From: an uncultured Maribacter sp.
GTDB taxonomy: Bacteria; Bacteroidota; Bacteroidia; Flavobacteriales; Flavobacteriaceae
Direction of reading: 5' to 3'
Assembly (NCBI RefSeq): GCF_947500985.1
Contig: NZ_CANMTX010000005.1
Coordinates: 124,001-188,000, forward strand
DNA: 64,000 nucleotides
Under the pieces are notes generated by a model. The model made no database searches and was not told the origin of the DNA. It saw nothing but the letters and a program-made list of their open reading frames with translations. Both the position numbers and the translations under genes were made by a program. Of the stretch, positions 54,131 to 62,433 are shown piece after piece (position 1 is the first letter of the stretch; the number at the start of each line of letters is the position of its first letter).

Positions 54131-55945
54131 ATGGCAAACCAATATGTAGACTTAGAAACCCTTAAATTTTTATTATACAAAGTACATAGTGTACAAGATG
54201 TACTTGAGCAAGAACGTTATGCCGAGTATGATAAAGACTCTATAGAAATGCTTTTAAATTCTGTTAAGGATTTCTCTGACAAAGAATTATTTCCTTATTT
54301 CAGAGAGATGGATGAACAACCGGCACATTTTAAAGATGGTGAAATTGTAGTACATCCGCAGGTAAACAAATACATGAAAGCCGCTGGTGAAATGGGTTTT
54401 ATTTCTGGATCTTTTTCATATGAAGATGGTGGTATGCAACTGCCTCAAATGGTATTGAATGCTTCTGCTTTTATACAAGAAGCTGCTAACAATTACTTAC
54501 CTGGCTATGTTGGTTTAACCGTAGGTTCTGCAGAATTAATAACACATTTTGGTAATAAAGAACTTAACGAAACCTATGTACCAAAAATGTTAGAAGGTAC
54601 TTGGGGCGGTACAATGTGCTTAACAGAACCACAAGCAGGTAGTTCTTTATCTGATATTGTCACCTCTGCTACACCAGATGGCGATTCATATAAAATAAAC
54701 GGACAAAAAATATTTATTTCAGGAGGAGATTACCAAGGTGCAGAGAACATTGTGCATTTAGTATTAGCTCGAATAAAAGGAGCTCCTGCAGGTACAAAAG
54801 GGATTTCTCTCTTTGTAGTACCAAAAAAGAGACCAACTTCAGACGGTGGGTTAACCCCAAATGATGTTACTACAGTTGCAGATTTTCAAAAAATGGGTCA
54901 ACGGGGGTATTGTACAACACACCTCTTTTTCGGTGACAAAGAAGATTGCAAAGGTTGGTTAGTCGGTGAGCCACAACAAGGTTTAAAATATATGTTCTTA
55001 ATGATGAACGGAGCAAGAATTGGTGTTGGTAGAGGTGCTGCAGCAATTGCTACAGCTGCTTATCATGCTTCATTAAATTATGCGAATGAAAGACCTCAAG
55101 GACGTAAGCTTACAAGCACAGGTAAAAAAGATGCTAATCAAGAACAAACATTAATCATTAACCACCCAGATGTTAGAAGAATGTTATTGCTTCAAAAAGC
55201 AATTTCTGAAGGTTCGTTAAGCCTGATTTTTTTAACGGCAAAATACCATGACCTTTCTCTTGCAAGTGCAACTGCAGAAGAACGAGAAAAATATAGATTA
55301 TTATTAGAAATAATGACTCCCGTTGTAAAAACATACCCATCAGAAATGGGCAAAACATCTGTTGACAATGGGGTACAAGTTTTAGGCGGATATGGCTTTT
55401 GTTCTGATTACGTTTTGCAACAATACCTAAGAGATATTCGAATTTTTGCGCTTTATGAAGGTACCACGGGTATACAATCTCAAGATTTATTAGGCAGAAA
55501 GGTAACCATGAATAATGGCGAAGCGTTAAAACTATTATCAGTAGAAATAAGTAACTCAATTCAGGCTAGCATGGCACATGATTCATTAGCCCCATATGCA
55601 AAAAAACTTGCTGCCAAATTAGAGTTAACGCAATATGTATTGAAATCATTAATGGGCTTTGCCATGAAGGGTGATTACCAACGTTTCTTAGCAGATGCGA
55701 CCCCATTTATGGAATTTTTCAGTAACATTTTAATGGGATGGTTATGGTTAGACTTAGCTAGAGAAGCACAAAATGCCCTTGTAACTGGCAATAAAGAAAA
55801 CAGTGCTGAATTCTACGAAAGTAAAATACATACAATGCAATTCTACTTCAAGTATGAATTGCCAAAAACTACAGGATTAGCAGAAATTTTAATTGACAAT
55901 AAGACAGCCTTGACTATAGGTACCGATAAGGAAGTTTTTGTATAA
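54131..55945 (+). CDS. Acyl-CoA dehydrogenase, long form
   Basis: 604 residues, longer than typical ACADs (about 390) by an N-terminal extension of about 70 residues and a C-terminal domain of about 140, as in the DmdC/very-long-chain-like group. FAD/substrate motifs: GGTMCLTEPQAGSSLSDI, GQKIFISGGDYQ, LMMNGARIGVGRGAAAIA, VLGGYGFCSDYVLQQYLRD and the catalytic Glu in ALYEGTTGIQSQDLLG. It makes 2-enoyl-CoA and passes electrons to ETF. First gene of a ten-gene co-directional run, preceded by the shared palindrome. Confidence 0.92.
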   Translation: MANQYVDLETLKFLLYKVHSVQDVLEQERYAEYDKDSIEMLLNSVKDFSDKELFPYFREMDEQPAHFKDGEIVVHPQVNKYMKAAGEMGFISGSFSYEDGGMQLPQMVLNASAFIQEAANNYLPGYVGLTVGSAELITHFGNKELNETYVPKMLEGTWGGTMCLTEPQAGSSLSDIVTSATPDGDSYKINGQKIFISGGDYQGAENIVHLVLARIKGAPAGTKGISLFVVPKKRPTSDGGLTPNDVTTVADFQKMGQRGYCTTHLFFGDKEDCKGWLVGEPQQGLKYMFLMMNGARIGVGRGAAAIATAAYHASLNYANERPQGRKLTSTGKKDANQEQTLIINHPDVRRMLLLQKAISEGSLSLIFLTAKYHDLSLASATAEEREKYRLLLEIMTPVVKTYPSEMGKTSVDNGVQVLGGYGFCSDYVLQQYLRDIRIFALYEGTTGIQSQDLLGRKVTMNNGEALKLLSVEISNSIQASMAHDSLAPYAKKLAAKLELTQYVLKSLMGFAMKGDYQRFLADATPFMEFFSNILMGWLWLDLAREAQNALVTGNKENSAEFYESKIHTMQFYFKYELPKTTGLAEILIDNKTALTIGTDKEVFV

Positions 55946-55965
55946 TTAAAATACTAGATTCTAAA

Positions 55966-56022
55966 ATGTCATACTGGGTATAGTCCAAAAATAAGACTGA
56001 TTAATATTTTTCAGTATGACAT
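55966..56022 (+). repeat. Intercistronic inverted repeat (11-bp arms)
   Basis: ATGTCATACTG (55966-55976) and CAGTATGACAT (56012-56022) are exact reverse complements around a 35-base spacer containing a smaller AGTC/GACT pair. It fills most of the gap between the ACAD and SDR genes. Such hairpins may protect or attenuate the operon mRNA, or be a dispersed REP-like element. Confidence 0.6.
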
Positions 56023-56047
56023 AAATTCTATCAACTAACAACGAAAA

Positions 56048-56821
56048 ATGAGTATAAAACAAAGATTTGATCTTACTGGAAAAGTAGCCGTAATAACAGG
56101 TTCTAGTAAAGGAATAGGACTCTCTATAGCTAAAGGCCTAGCAGAAAATGGAGCTAAAGTAGTCATCAGCAGTAGAAAACAAGACGCTGTTGACGCTATT
56201 GCTAAAGAAATGCAAGAAGCTGGTTTTGAAGCAATCGGTATTGCATGTCACATTGGCGAAGCAGACCAACGCGAAGCATTAATAGCCAAAACCATTGAGG
56301 AATATGGAAGAATAGATATTTTAGTAAACAACGCTGCTATCAATCCATATTACGGTCCGTTAGAAGCTTCTGATGAAGAAGTTTTCGATAAAATAATGAA
56401 TGTAAATGTTAAAGCGCCTTGGTTACTTTCAAACTTAGCTCACCCACATATGAAAGCACAAGGCGGCGGTAGCATCATTAATATTTCGTCTGTAGAAGGT
56501 ATTCACCCAGGTTTTAAACTTGGCTTATATAGCGTTACAAAATCAGCTTTAATAATGCTATCTAAAAATCAGGCAAAAGAATGGGGAAGACATGGTATTC
56601 GTTCTAATGCAGTTTGCCCTGGTCTTGTTAAAACAAAGCTTAGTCAAGCACTGTGGTCCAACGAAAAAATGGTAGCAGGTTATACAGGTGTAGTGCCATT
56701 GAAAAGAATAGCCGAACCCGATGAATTAGCAGGTATAGTAATGCTTCTAGCTTCAGATGCAGGATCTTATATGACAGGCGGTGTCTATACTGTTGATGGA
56801 GGATATTTAATCTCAGGTTAA
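56048..56821 (+). CDS. SDR-family oxidoreductase
   Basis: 257 residues, classical SDR: cofactor loop ITGSSKGIGLSIAKG, NNAAINPYYGPLEASDEE, catalytic Ser in INISSVEGIHPGFKLG with Tyr-x3-Lys (YSVTKSA), and the C-terminal MTGGVYTVDGGYLISG. It oxidises or reduces a hydroxyl/keto group of an intermediate. In the LvaA-E levulinate pathway an SDR reduces the 4-keto-acyl-CoA to the 4-hydroxy form, so this or the SDR at 59729 could play that part; the assignment is inference. It is 60 bases upstream of the ACAD11-like dehydrogenase. Confidence 0.9.
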   Translation: MSIKQRFDLTGKVAVITGSSKGIGLSIAKGLAENGAKVVISSRKQDAVDAIAKEMQEAGFEAIGIACHIGEADQREALIAKTIEEYGRIDILVNNAAINPYYGPLEASDEEVFDKIMNVNVKAPWLLSNLAHPHMKAQGGGSIINISSVEGIHPGFKLGLYSVTKSALIMLSKNQAKEWGRHGIRSNAVCPGLVKTKLSQALWSNEKMVAGYTGVVPLKRIAEPDELAGIVMLLASDAGSYMTGGVYTVDGGYLISG

Positions 56822-56880
56822 GGAAAGTAATCAGTACAAAGTATTAGTATTAAGTATTAAGTTGATTAAAGAAAAAGCTA

Positions 56881-58095
56881 ATGAATTTCGAACATAGTGA
56901 CAAAGCAATCGCATTACAACAAAAAGTACAAGCTTTTGTGGAAGAACACATCAACCCAATAGAGGTCGAGGTAGATTCTTTTCATCACAACCCTAATAAT
57001 GCCTGGAAAAAATGGCCAGGATTAGAAGGTTTGAAAAAAAAGGCTAAAGACGCCGGTCTATGGAATCTTTTTCTTCCAAAGTCTTATGGCGATTTAAGCC
57101 CGGGATTAACCAATTTAGAATATGCTCCCTTGGCTGAAATAATGGGTCGTATTATATGGGCTCCCGAAATTTTTAATTGTAATGCTCCTGATACAGGTAA
57201 TATGGAAGTAATAGCAAAATACGGTACTCCAGAACAGCAAGACAAGTGGTTGAAACCATTATTGAATGGCGAAATACGTTCTGCTTTTTTAATGACTGAA
57301 CCAGATGTTGCTTCTTCAGATGCTACTAATATTGAAACATCTATAGTTGCTGATGGTGATGAGTATGTCATTAATGGTAAAAAATGGTGGTCATCTGGTG
57401 CTATGGATCCAAATTGCAAGATTAGCATTGTAATGGGGAAAACAGATTTTGATGCTCCAAGACATGCTCAACAAAGTATGATTTTAGTACCTATGGATAC
57501 TCCGGGGCTAAAAATCATAAGACACTTACCCGTTTTTGGCTATACTGATTCTCCCGAAGGGCATGCAGAAATTTTACTAGAGAACGTTCGGGTTCCAAAA
57601 GAAAATTTATTAATGGGTGAAGGTCAAGGTTTTGCAATAGCCCAAGGACGATTGGGACCGGGTAGAATTCATCATTGCATGCGTCTAATAGGCATGGCAC
57701 AACGATCGCTAGAAATCATGGCAGAACGCACTACTAAACGTAAGCCTTTTGGTAGAACTTTAGATACGTTTAGTAGTGTACGACAAGATATTGCAAGTTC
57801 AGCTTGTGAAATTGAGCAAACACGTTTGCTGGTATTATCTGCTGCCGATAAGATGGACAGGCTAGGTAACAAAGAAGCAAAAGATTTGATTGCGATGATA
57901 AAAATTGTTACACCAAAAATGGCTTTGAGCGTAATAGATAGAGCCATTCAGATTTTAGGCGGTATGGGCGTAAGCGACGATACACCATTAGCTCACTTTT
58001 ATGCAGCTGCGAGAACATTGAGATTAGCAGACGGTCCAGATGAGGTTCACATGAGTCAGTTAGGCAAGAATGTTATTAAGAAATACGCCAAATAA
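56881..58095 (+). CDS. Acyl-CoA dehydrogenase, ACAD10/ACAD11-like
   Basis: 404 residues, complete ACAD fold: [92 protein letters not shown] and [19 protein letters not shown]. The [10 protein letters not shown] ending is what I remember from ACAD10/11 and related bacterial enzymes rather than the YEGT of ordinary ACADs. In human ACAD11 and in Pseudomonas LvaC, such a domain removes phosphate from 4-phosphoacyl-CoA. The kinase half of ACAD11 is encoded here by the next gene, so the pair is a split version. Confidence 0.92.
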   Translation: MNFEHSDKAIALQQKVQAFVEEHINPIEVEVDSFHHNPNNAWKKWPGLEGLKKKAKDAGLWNLFLPKSYGDLSPGLTNLEYAPLAEIMGRIIWAPEIFNCNAPDTGNMEVIAKYGTPEQQDKWLKPLLNGEIRSAFLMTEPDVASSDATNIETSIVADGDEYVINGKKWWSSGAMDPNCKISIVMGKTDFDAPRHAQQSMILVPMDTPGLKIIRHLPVFGYTDSPEGHAEILLENVRVPKENLLMGEGQGFAIAQGRLGPGRIHHCMRLIGMAQRSLEIMAERTTKRKPFGRTLDTFSSVRQDIASSACEIEQTRLLVLSAADKMDRLGNKEAKDLIAMIKIVTPKMALSVIDRAIQILGGMGVSDDTPLAHFYAAARTLRLADGPDEVHMSQLGKNVIKKYAK

Positions 58096-58217
58096 AGTAA
58101 GAAGTTCAACAACCAAAATATCGCGGTTTACCAATATCGACATCGTAAAACAGGTAAGCCATAGAAACATCAATCAATTTCAAAAGCATCCCTCCTATTT
58201 GGGAAAGAAAATAACAT

Positions 58218-59285
58218 ATGAATATAAAACCAGTCAGAGAAGGTGAAGAATTAAATCAGATAAATCTCAAGAAATTTCTTCTTGAGAACAATTTAATTGC
58301 TGATGTCGAAAGTCAACTTCAAGTTGAGCAATTTGCCAATGGCTTTTCAAACCTTACCTACTTACTGAATATTGAAAATAAAGAATACGTTTTACGACGA
58401 CCACCTTTCGCTGCTCCAAAACGCGGGCACGATATGAGCCGTGAATACAAAGTAATTTCAAACTTAAATTCCGTTTTTGACAAAACTCCGAAAGCGTACA
58501 CGTATACAGAAAATACTGATATTATAGATGCTCCTTTTTATATTATGAGTAAAGTAGAAGGGATTATTTTGACCGCTAAAGAAGCACATAAAAGACAGAT
58601 TCCTGAAAATGATTTTAAAACAATCTCTAATACTTGGCTAGATACTTTTGTTGCCTTTCATGCAATAGATTACAAAGCAGCAGGACTTGAAAATTTAGGA
58701 CGCCCAGATGGTTATGTCGAACGACAAGTAAGGAATTGGAGCAAGCAATATTTGGCTGCCGCAACAGATGATGTACCTACCGCAGAGAAGGTAATGAAAT
58801 GGATGTCAGAAAATCAACCTAAAAGCTACGACCACACTCTAATACACAATGATTTTAAATATGACAATGTGGTTTTTAAGGATAATAGCTGGAAAGAAAT
58901 AATAGCTATTCTAGATTGGGAAATGTGCACGCTAGGTGATCCCTTAATGGATTTAGGCACTTCTTTAGGATACTGGACTACAGCAGCAGATCCAGATTTT
59001 ATGAAAAAAGGTTTACAATCACCAACAGTAATGAAGGGCAACCCGCTACGGTCTGAAATTGTGCAACAATATGCTGCCAAAAGTGGTCGAAACATAGATA
59101 ATCTAGTATTTTATTATGCCTACGGATTATTCAAAATAGCAGTAATCGCACAACAAATTTATTATCGATATAAGCATGGGCATACAAGCGACCCAAAATT
59201 TGCCCAATTGAACAAGGCCGCTGAACTATGTTGCAAGACTGCTTGGGAAGCGATACAAAAAAAACAGATAGACAATTTATTTTAA
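58218..59285 (+). CDS. APH-type phosphotransferase (ACAD10/11 kinase-domain-like)
   Basis: 355 residues, aminoglycoside-phosphotransferase/choline-kinase fold. N-lobe with YVLRRPPFAAPKRGHDMSRE, catalytic loop His210-Asn-Asp212 (LIHNDFKYDNVVF) and metal-binding Asp233 (ILDWEMCTLGDPLMDLG). The substrate is very unlikely to be an antibiotic: the same family forms the N-terminal domain of human ACAD10/11 and the stand-alone LvaA of Pseudomonas putida, which phosphorylate the 4-hydroxyl of 4-hydroxyacyl-CoA. Following directly on the ACAD11-like gene supports that function. It precedes the DUF1330 gene by four bases. Confidence 0.92.
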   Translation: MNIKPVREGEELNQINLKKFLLENNLIADVESQLQVEQFANGFSNLTYLLNIENKEYVLRRPPFAAPKRGHDMSREYKVISNLNSVFDKTPKAYTYTENTDIIDAPFYIMSKVEGIILTAKEAHKRQIPENDFKTISNTWLDTFVAFHAIDYKAAGLENLGRPDGYVERQVRNWSKQYLAAATDDVPTAEKVMKWMSENQPKSYDHTLIHNDFKYDNVVFKDNSWKEIIAILDWEMCTLGDPLMDLGTSLGYWTTAADPDFMKKGLQSPTVMKGNPLRSEIVQQYAAKSGRNIDNLVFYYAYGLFKIAVIAQQIYYRYKHGHTSDPKFAQLNKAAELCCKTAWEAIQKKQIDNLF

Positions 59286-59289
59286 GCAT

Positions 59290-59673
59290 TTGGAAGAAAA
59301 ATCACATACAGAAATTAACACGGAGCAATTAAAGGCATTTGCGCAATTACCTATGGACAAGCCCGTGGTGATGCTTAACCTTTTGAAATTTAAAGAAACC
59401 GTTATAGAAACTGGATTAACAGGAGCTGAATCATATAAAAACTACATGAAAGCGGCTATGCCGTTCTTTCAAAAAGCAAATGCTGAAATTCTTTATATGG
59501 GAAAACCTCAACGAACATTAATTGGACCAGCAGATGAAAATCTATGGGACAAAATATTGTTGATAAAATATAACACCGTAGCTGACTTTTTAGGGATGGT
59601 AAAAGCAGAGGGATATCCTTCACATTTAAGAGACCAAGCCTTATTAGATTCAAGGTTAATTCAATGTGACTAG
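59290..59673 (+). CDS. DUF1330-type small protein
   Basis: 127 residues from a TTG start at 59290-59292, four bases after the kinase stop; no ATG or GTG is available before the conserved PMDKPVVMLNLLKF. The ferredoxin-like alpha-beta pattern with VVMLNLLKF, AESYKNYMKAAMPFF and KILLIKYNTVADFLGMVKAEGY is the DUF1330 type (dimeric alpha-beta barrel). Function unknown. Its coupling to the kinase is notable because the P. putida 4-hydroxyacyl-CoA kinase LvaA needs a small partner, LvaB; I cannot say whether the two are homologous. Confidence 0.85.
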   Translation: MEEKSHTEINTEQLKAFAQLPMDKPVVMLNLLKFKETVIETGLTGAESYKNYMKAAMPFFQKANAEILYMGKPQRTLIGPADENLWDKILLIKYNTVADFLGMVKAEGYPSHLRDQALLDSRLIQCD

Positions 59674-59728
59674 AATACCAGAATCAAAATTAGAAGAGCT
59701 TAGAGAAACTAAGAATAAAACAAAATAG

Positions 59729-60484
59729 ATGAATTTAAAAGATAAAGTAGTCATAATAACAGGTGCCGGAAGCGGTATAGGTGCAGCTGCAGCCAAACTT
59801 TTAGGCGAACGAAACGCAACCGTCGTGGCGTCAGATATCAACCTGAGCAATGCAGAAAAAGTAGCTGCTGAAATTGAAAAAAATGGTGGTGTTGCATCTG
59901 CCACAAAAACTGATGTTACAAAATTTGAAGAGGTTGAAGCCCTAATAGCGCAAACAGTCTCAAAATATGACCGTGTAGATGTCATTGTTAATAATGCCGG
60001 TATTGGTGGCAAGCACCAATTGAAAACCGCTGAGCATACCCATGACGATTGGCATAATGTCATTGCCGTTAATCAAACAGGTGTTTTTTACTGTATGCAG
60101 GCTGCATTAAAACAAATGATAAAGCAAGGTCATGGCACCATTGTTAATGTAGCTTCTTTAGCAGGTCTAAAAGCGTCAGGAAACAATTTATCCTACAGTG
60201 CTAGCAAATTTGCTGTGGTTGGTATGACAAAGTCAGCAGCTTTGGAATATGGCAGTAAAAATATTCGTATTAACGCGGTTTGCCCTGGTTACACACATTC
60301 TGCCTTATTAGACCAATTACTTACGGTAAGACCAGATATGGGCGATTTATTGAAGAGATTAATACCCATGAAAAGATTTGGTGAGGCCAATGAAATTGCA
60401 GAAGGTATTTGCTTTCTTGCTTCTGATAATTCAAAATTCATGACTGGGCAAACATTAACATTAGACGGAGGAACATCCTTATAA
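59729..60484 (+). CDS. SDR-family oxidoreductase
   Basis: 251 residues, classical SDR: ITGAGSGIGAAAAKLLG, NNAGIGGKHQLKTAEH, catalytic Ser/Tyr/Lys in VNVASLAGLKASGNNLSYSASK, C-terminal MTGQTLTLDGGTSL. NAD(P)-dependent alcohol/ketone interconversion. It lies between the DUF1330 gene and an enoyl-CoA isomerase gene with gaps of 55 and 5 bases, so it belongs to the same transcript. Candidate for the 3-hydroxyacyl-CoA or 4-hydroxy/4-keto step of the proposed pathway. Confidence 0.9.
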   Translation: MNLKDKVVIITGAGSGIGAAAAKLLGERNATVVASDINLSNAEKVAAEIEKNGGVASATKTDVTKFEEVEALIAQTVSKYDRVDVIVNNAGIGGKHQLKTAEHTHDDWHNVIAVNQTGVFYCMQAALKQMIKQGHGTIVNVASLAGLKASGNNLSYSASKFAVVGMTKSAALEYGSKNIRINAVCPGYTHSALLDQLLTVRPDMGDLLKRLIPMKRFGEANEIAEGICFLASDNSKFMTGQTLTLDGGTSL

Positions 60485-60489
60485 AATAT

Positions 60490-61260
60490 ATGAAGACATT
60501 AGAAATAACTTATAAAGACGAGTACGCTATTGTACAAATGAACCGCGGTAAAGTCAATGCTATCAATGCAGAAATGGTAGCTGAATTGCGAGATACTTTT
60601 AAATCTATAGCAGCAAATGATGAAGTTAAAGGAGTTATCCTTTCTGGTCAACCGCATTATTTTTCTGCAGGTTTAGACTTAATTGAACTCTTTCAATATG
60701 ACAAAAACCAAATAGAAAATTTCTTTTCATCGTTCGGTACTCTGTATTTAGAACTGGTACAATTTAAAAAACCCTTCATTTCTGCCATTACAGGATATTC
60801 ACCCGCCGGAGGTTGTGTTTTAGCTGTAGCAAGTGATAATCGCTATATGGCCGATGGAGATAAATATGTAATTGGTCTTAATGAGGTTGCGGTAAACATT
60901 CAAATAAGTCAAAATCTAACCGAAGTATATGCTTTTTGGATGGGTGATGGTTTGGCAAGCAGATATATTCTAGAGGGAAAATTATTAACCGGTAAAGAAG
61001 CAGTATCTGCCGGTTTGGTAGATGAACTTGTTCCATTAGAAAATGTTTTGGAGCGCGCAGAAAAACAAATGCGCCTTTACATGAAAGCAGACCAACAAAT
61101 TTGGATAAATACCAAAGCTAAAATTAGAAAACATCTTCTTGAAAAATTAGATGCAGATGGTAAAAACTCTCTAAAAGAAGCTGCTGAACTTTGGTGGAAA
61201 CCAGAAATACGAGCAAAGATGAAAGCTTATGTAGAAAGTTTTTCAGGTAAGAAAAAATAA
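60490..61260 (+). CDS. Enoyl-CoA isomerase, ECI1-type (crotonase fold)
   Basis: 256 residues, crotonase superfamily. Oxyanion-hole segments LSGQPHYFSAGLDL and GYSPAGGCVLAVASDNRY. The Glu of hydratases (GGCE) is Val here, while Glu132 in YVIGLNEVAV is kept; this is the pattern of mitochondrial delta3,delta2-enoyl-CoA isomerase ECI1 (PAGGCLVALTCDYR ... GLNE). So the enzyme most likely shifts double bonds of unsaturated acyl-CoA rather than adding water. It follows the SDR by five bases. Such an isomerase fits degradation of unsaturated or oxidised fatty acids. Confidence 0.85.
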   Translation: MKTLEITYKDEYAIVQMNRGKVNAINAEMVAELRDTFKSIAANDEVKGVILSGQPHYFSAGLDLIELFQYDKNQIENFFSSFGTLYLELVQFKKPFISAITGYSPAGGCVLAVASDNRYMADGDKYVIGLNEVAVNIQISQNLTEVYAFWMGDGLASRYILEGKLLTGKEAVSAGLVDELVPLENVLERAEKQMRLYMKADQQIWINTKAKIRKHLLEKLDADGKNSLKEAAELWWKPEIRAKMKAYVESFSGKKK

Positions 61261-61332
61261 AAACTCAACGATCATAAATTAAAATCAATCAGATTCTAAC
61301 TCTTATCAGATTGATCATAAAATAACTAACTC

Positions 61333-62337
61333 ATGAATAAACAATTATTATTTGTAAAAAGACCCACTGGTGATGCTGACGCTTCAACATGGTCATTAGT
61401 CTCTAACCCTATTCCTACAATCAAAGAAGGTGAAGTATTGATACAACAACATTATGTATCTCTAGATCCTGCTATGCGTGGTTGGATGAATGATGCAAAA
61501 TCTTATATAGCACCCATGGAAATTAACTCTGTAATGCGAGCAGGTTCTGTGGGGCAAGTAATAGAGTCAAATAATCACCCAAAATTTAAGGTTGGTGATT
61601 ACGTTGCCGGTTATGCTGGTGTACAACAATACATTGCCACAGAAGGTGAAGGCTATTACAAAGTTGACCCAAACCTTGCTCCCCTACCCACCTACATTGG
61701 TACTTTAGGTATGACAGGTATGACCGCTTATTTTGGAATTACAGAAGTAGGCAAAATAAAAGAAGGTGATATTGTTTTAGTTTCTGGGGCCGCAGGTGCT
61801 GTTGGTAGCATTGTTGGTCAAGTAGCTAAAATAAAAGGTTGCAGAGTTGTAGGTATTGCAGGCGGTGCTGACAAGTGTAAATATGTTGTTGATGAATTAG
61901 ATTTCGATGCATGTATCGATTATAAAAACGAGAATGTAAAAGACCGCATAAAAGAAGAATGCCCAAAAGGTTTAGATGTTTATTTTGATAACGTAGGTGG
62001 AGAAATTCTGGATTTAGCTTTAGGAAGACTTCGAATGCATGCTAGAATAGTTATTTGTGGAGCAATATCTCAATACAATAATAAAACCGCTATGAAAGGA
62101 CCTAGTAACTACTTGTCTCTATTAGTAAATAGAGCTAGTATGACAGGCATGGTTGTTTTTGATTATGCAGATAGATATGCAGAAGGAGCTAAAATTTTAG
62201 GCGGATGGATGGCGCAAGGAAAACTAAAAAACAAAGAAGACATCTACGATGGAATAGAAAATTTCCCAGAAACATACAATCGTCTTTTCTCTGGCGATAA
62301 AATGGGGAAATTGATATTAAAAATAATTGAGGAATAA
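61333..62337 (+). CDS. NADP-dependent oxidoreductase, PTGR/CurA-like MDR
   Basis: 334 residues, medium-chain dehydrogenase/reductase without the structural zinc cysteines. N-terminal VSLDPAMRGWMNDAKSYIAP, GTLGMTGMTAYFGI, nucleotide loop VSGAAGAVGSIVGQVAKIKG and YFDNVGGEILD are typical of prostaglandin/leukotriene reductases and curcumin reductase CurA, which reduce alpha,beta-unsaturated ketones and aldehydes. In this cluster it could saturate an enone or a 4-hydroxyalkenal before CoA activation. It is 72 bases after the isomerase. Confidence 0.9.
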   Translation: MNKQLLFVKRPTGDADASTWSLVSNPIPTIKEGEVLIQQHYVSLDPAMRGWMNDAKSYIAPMEINSVMRAGSVGQVIESNNHPKFKVGDYVAGYAGVQQYIATEGEGYYKVDPNLAPLPTYIGTLGMTGMTAYFGITEVGKIKEGDIVLVSGAAGAVGSIVGQVAKIKGCRVVGIAGGADKCKYVVDELDFDACIDYKNENVKDRIKEECPKGLDVYFDNVGGEILDLALGRLRMHARIVICGAISQYNNKTAMKGPSNYLSLLVNRASMTGMVVFDYADRYAEGAKILGGWMAQGKLKNKEDIYDGIENFPETYNRLFSGDKMGKLILKIIEE

Positions 62338-62433
62338 AAAGTATACCACCACTTAGAGCGCAGTGGAGAACTTAACAATGCGAGATTTAAAATATTTCTG
62401 TTTACACAGAAATGAAAAACAAAGAACTTATAT

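Noticed and set aside
58218-59285. Aminoglycoside resistance gene
   Set aside because: The fold is APH-like, but position beside an ACAD11-like dehydrogenase and the family of ACAD10/11 kinases make antibiotic modification very unlikely.
61284-61315. ATCAATC / GATTGAT inverted repeat between the isomerase and PTGR-like genes
   Set aside because: Seven-base arms only, no T-run, mid-operon; not distinguishable from chance.
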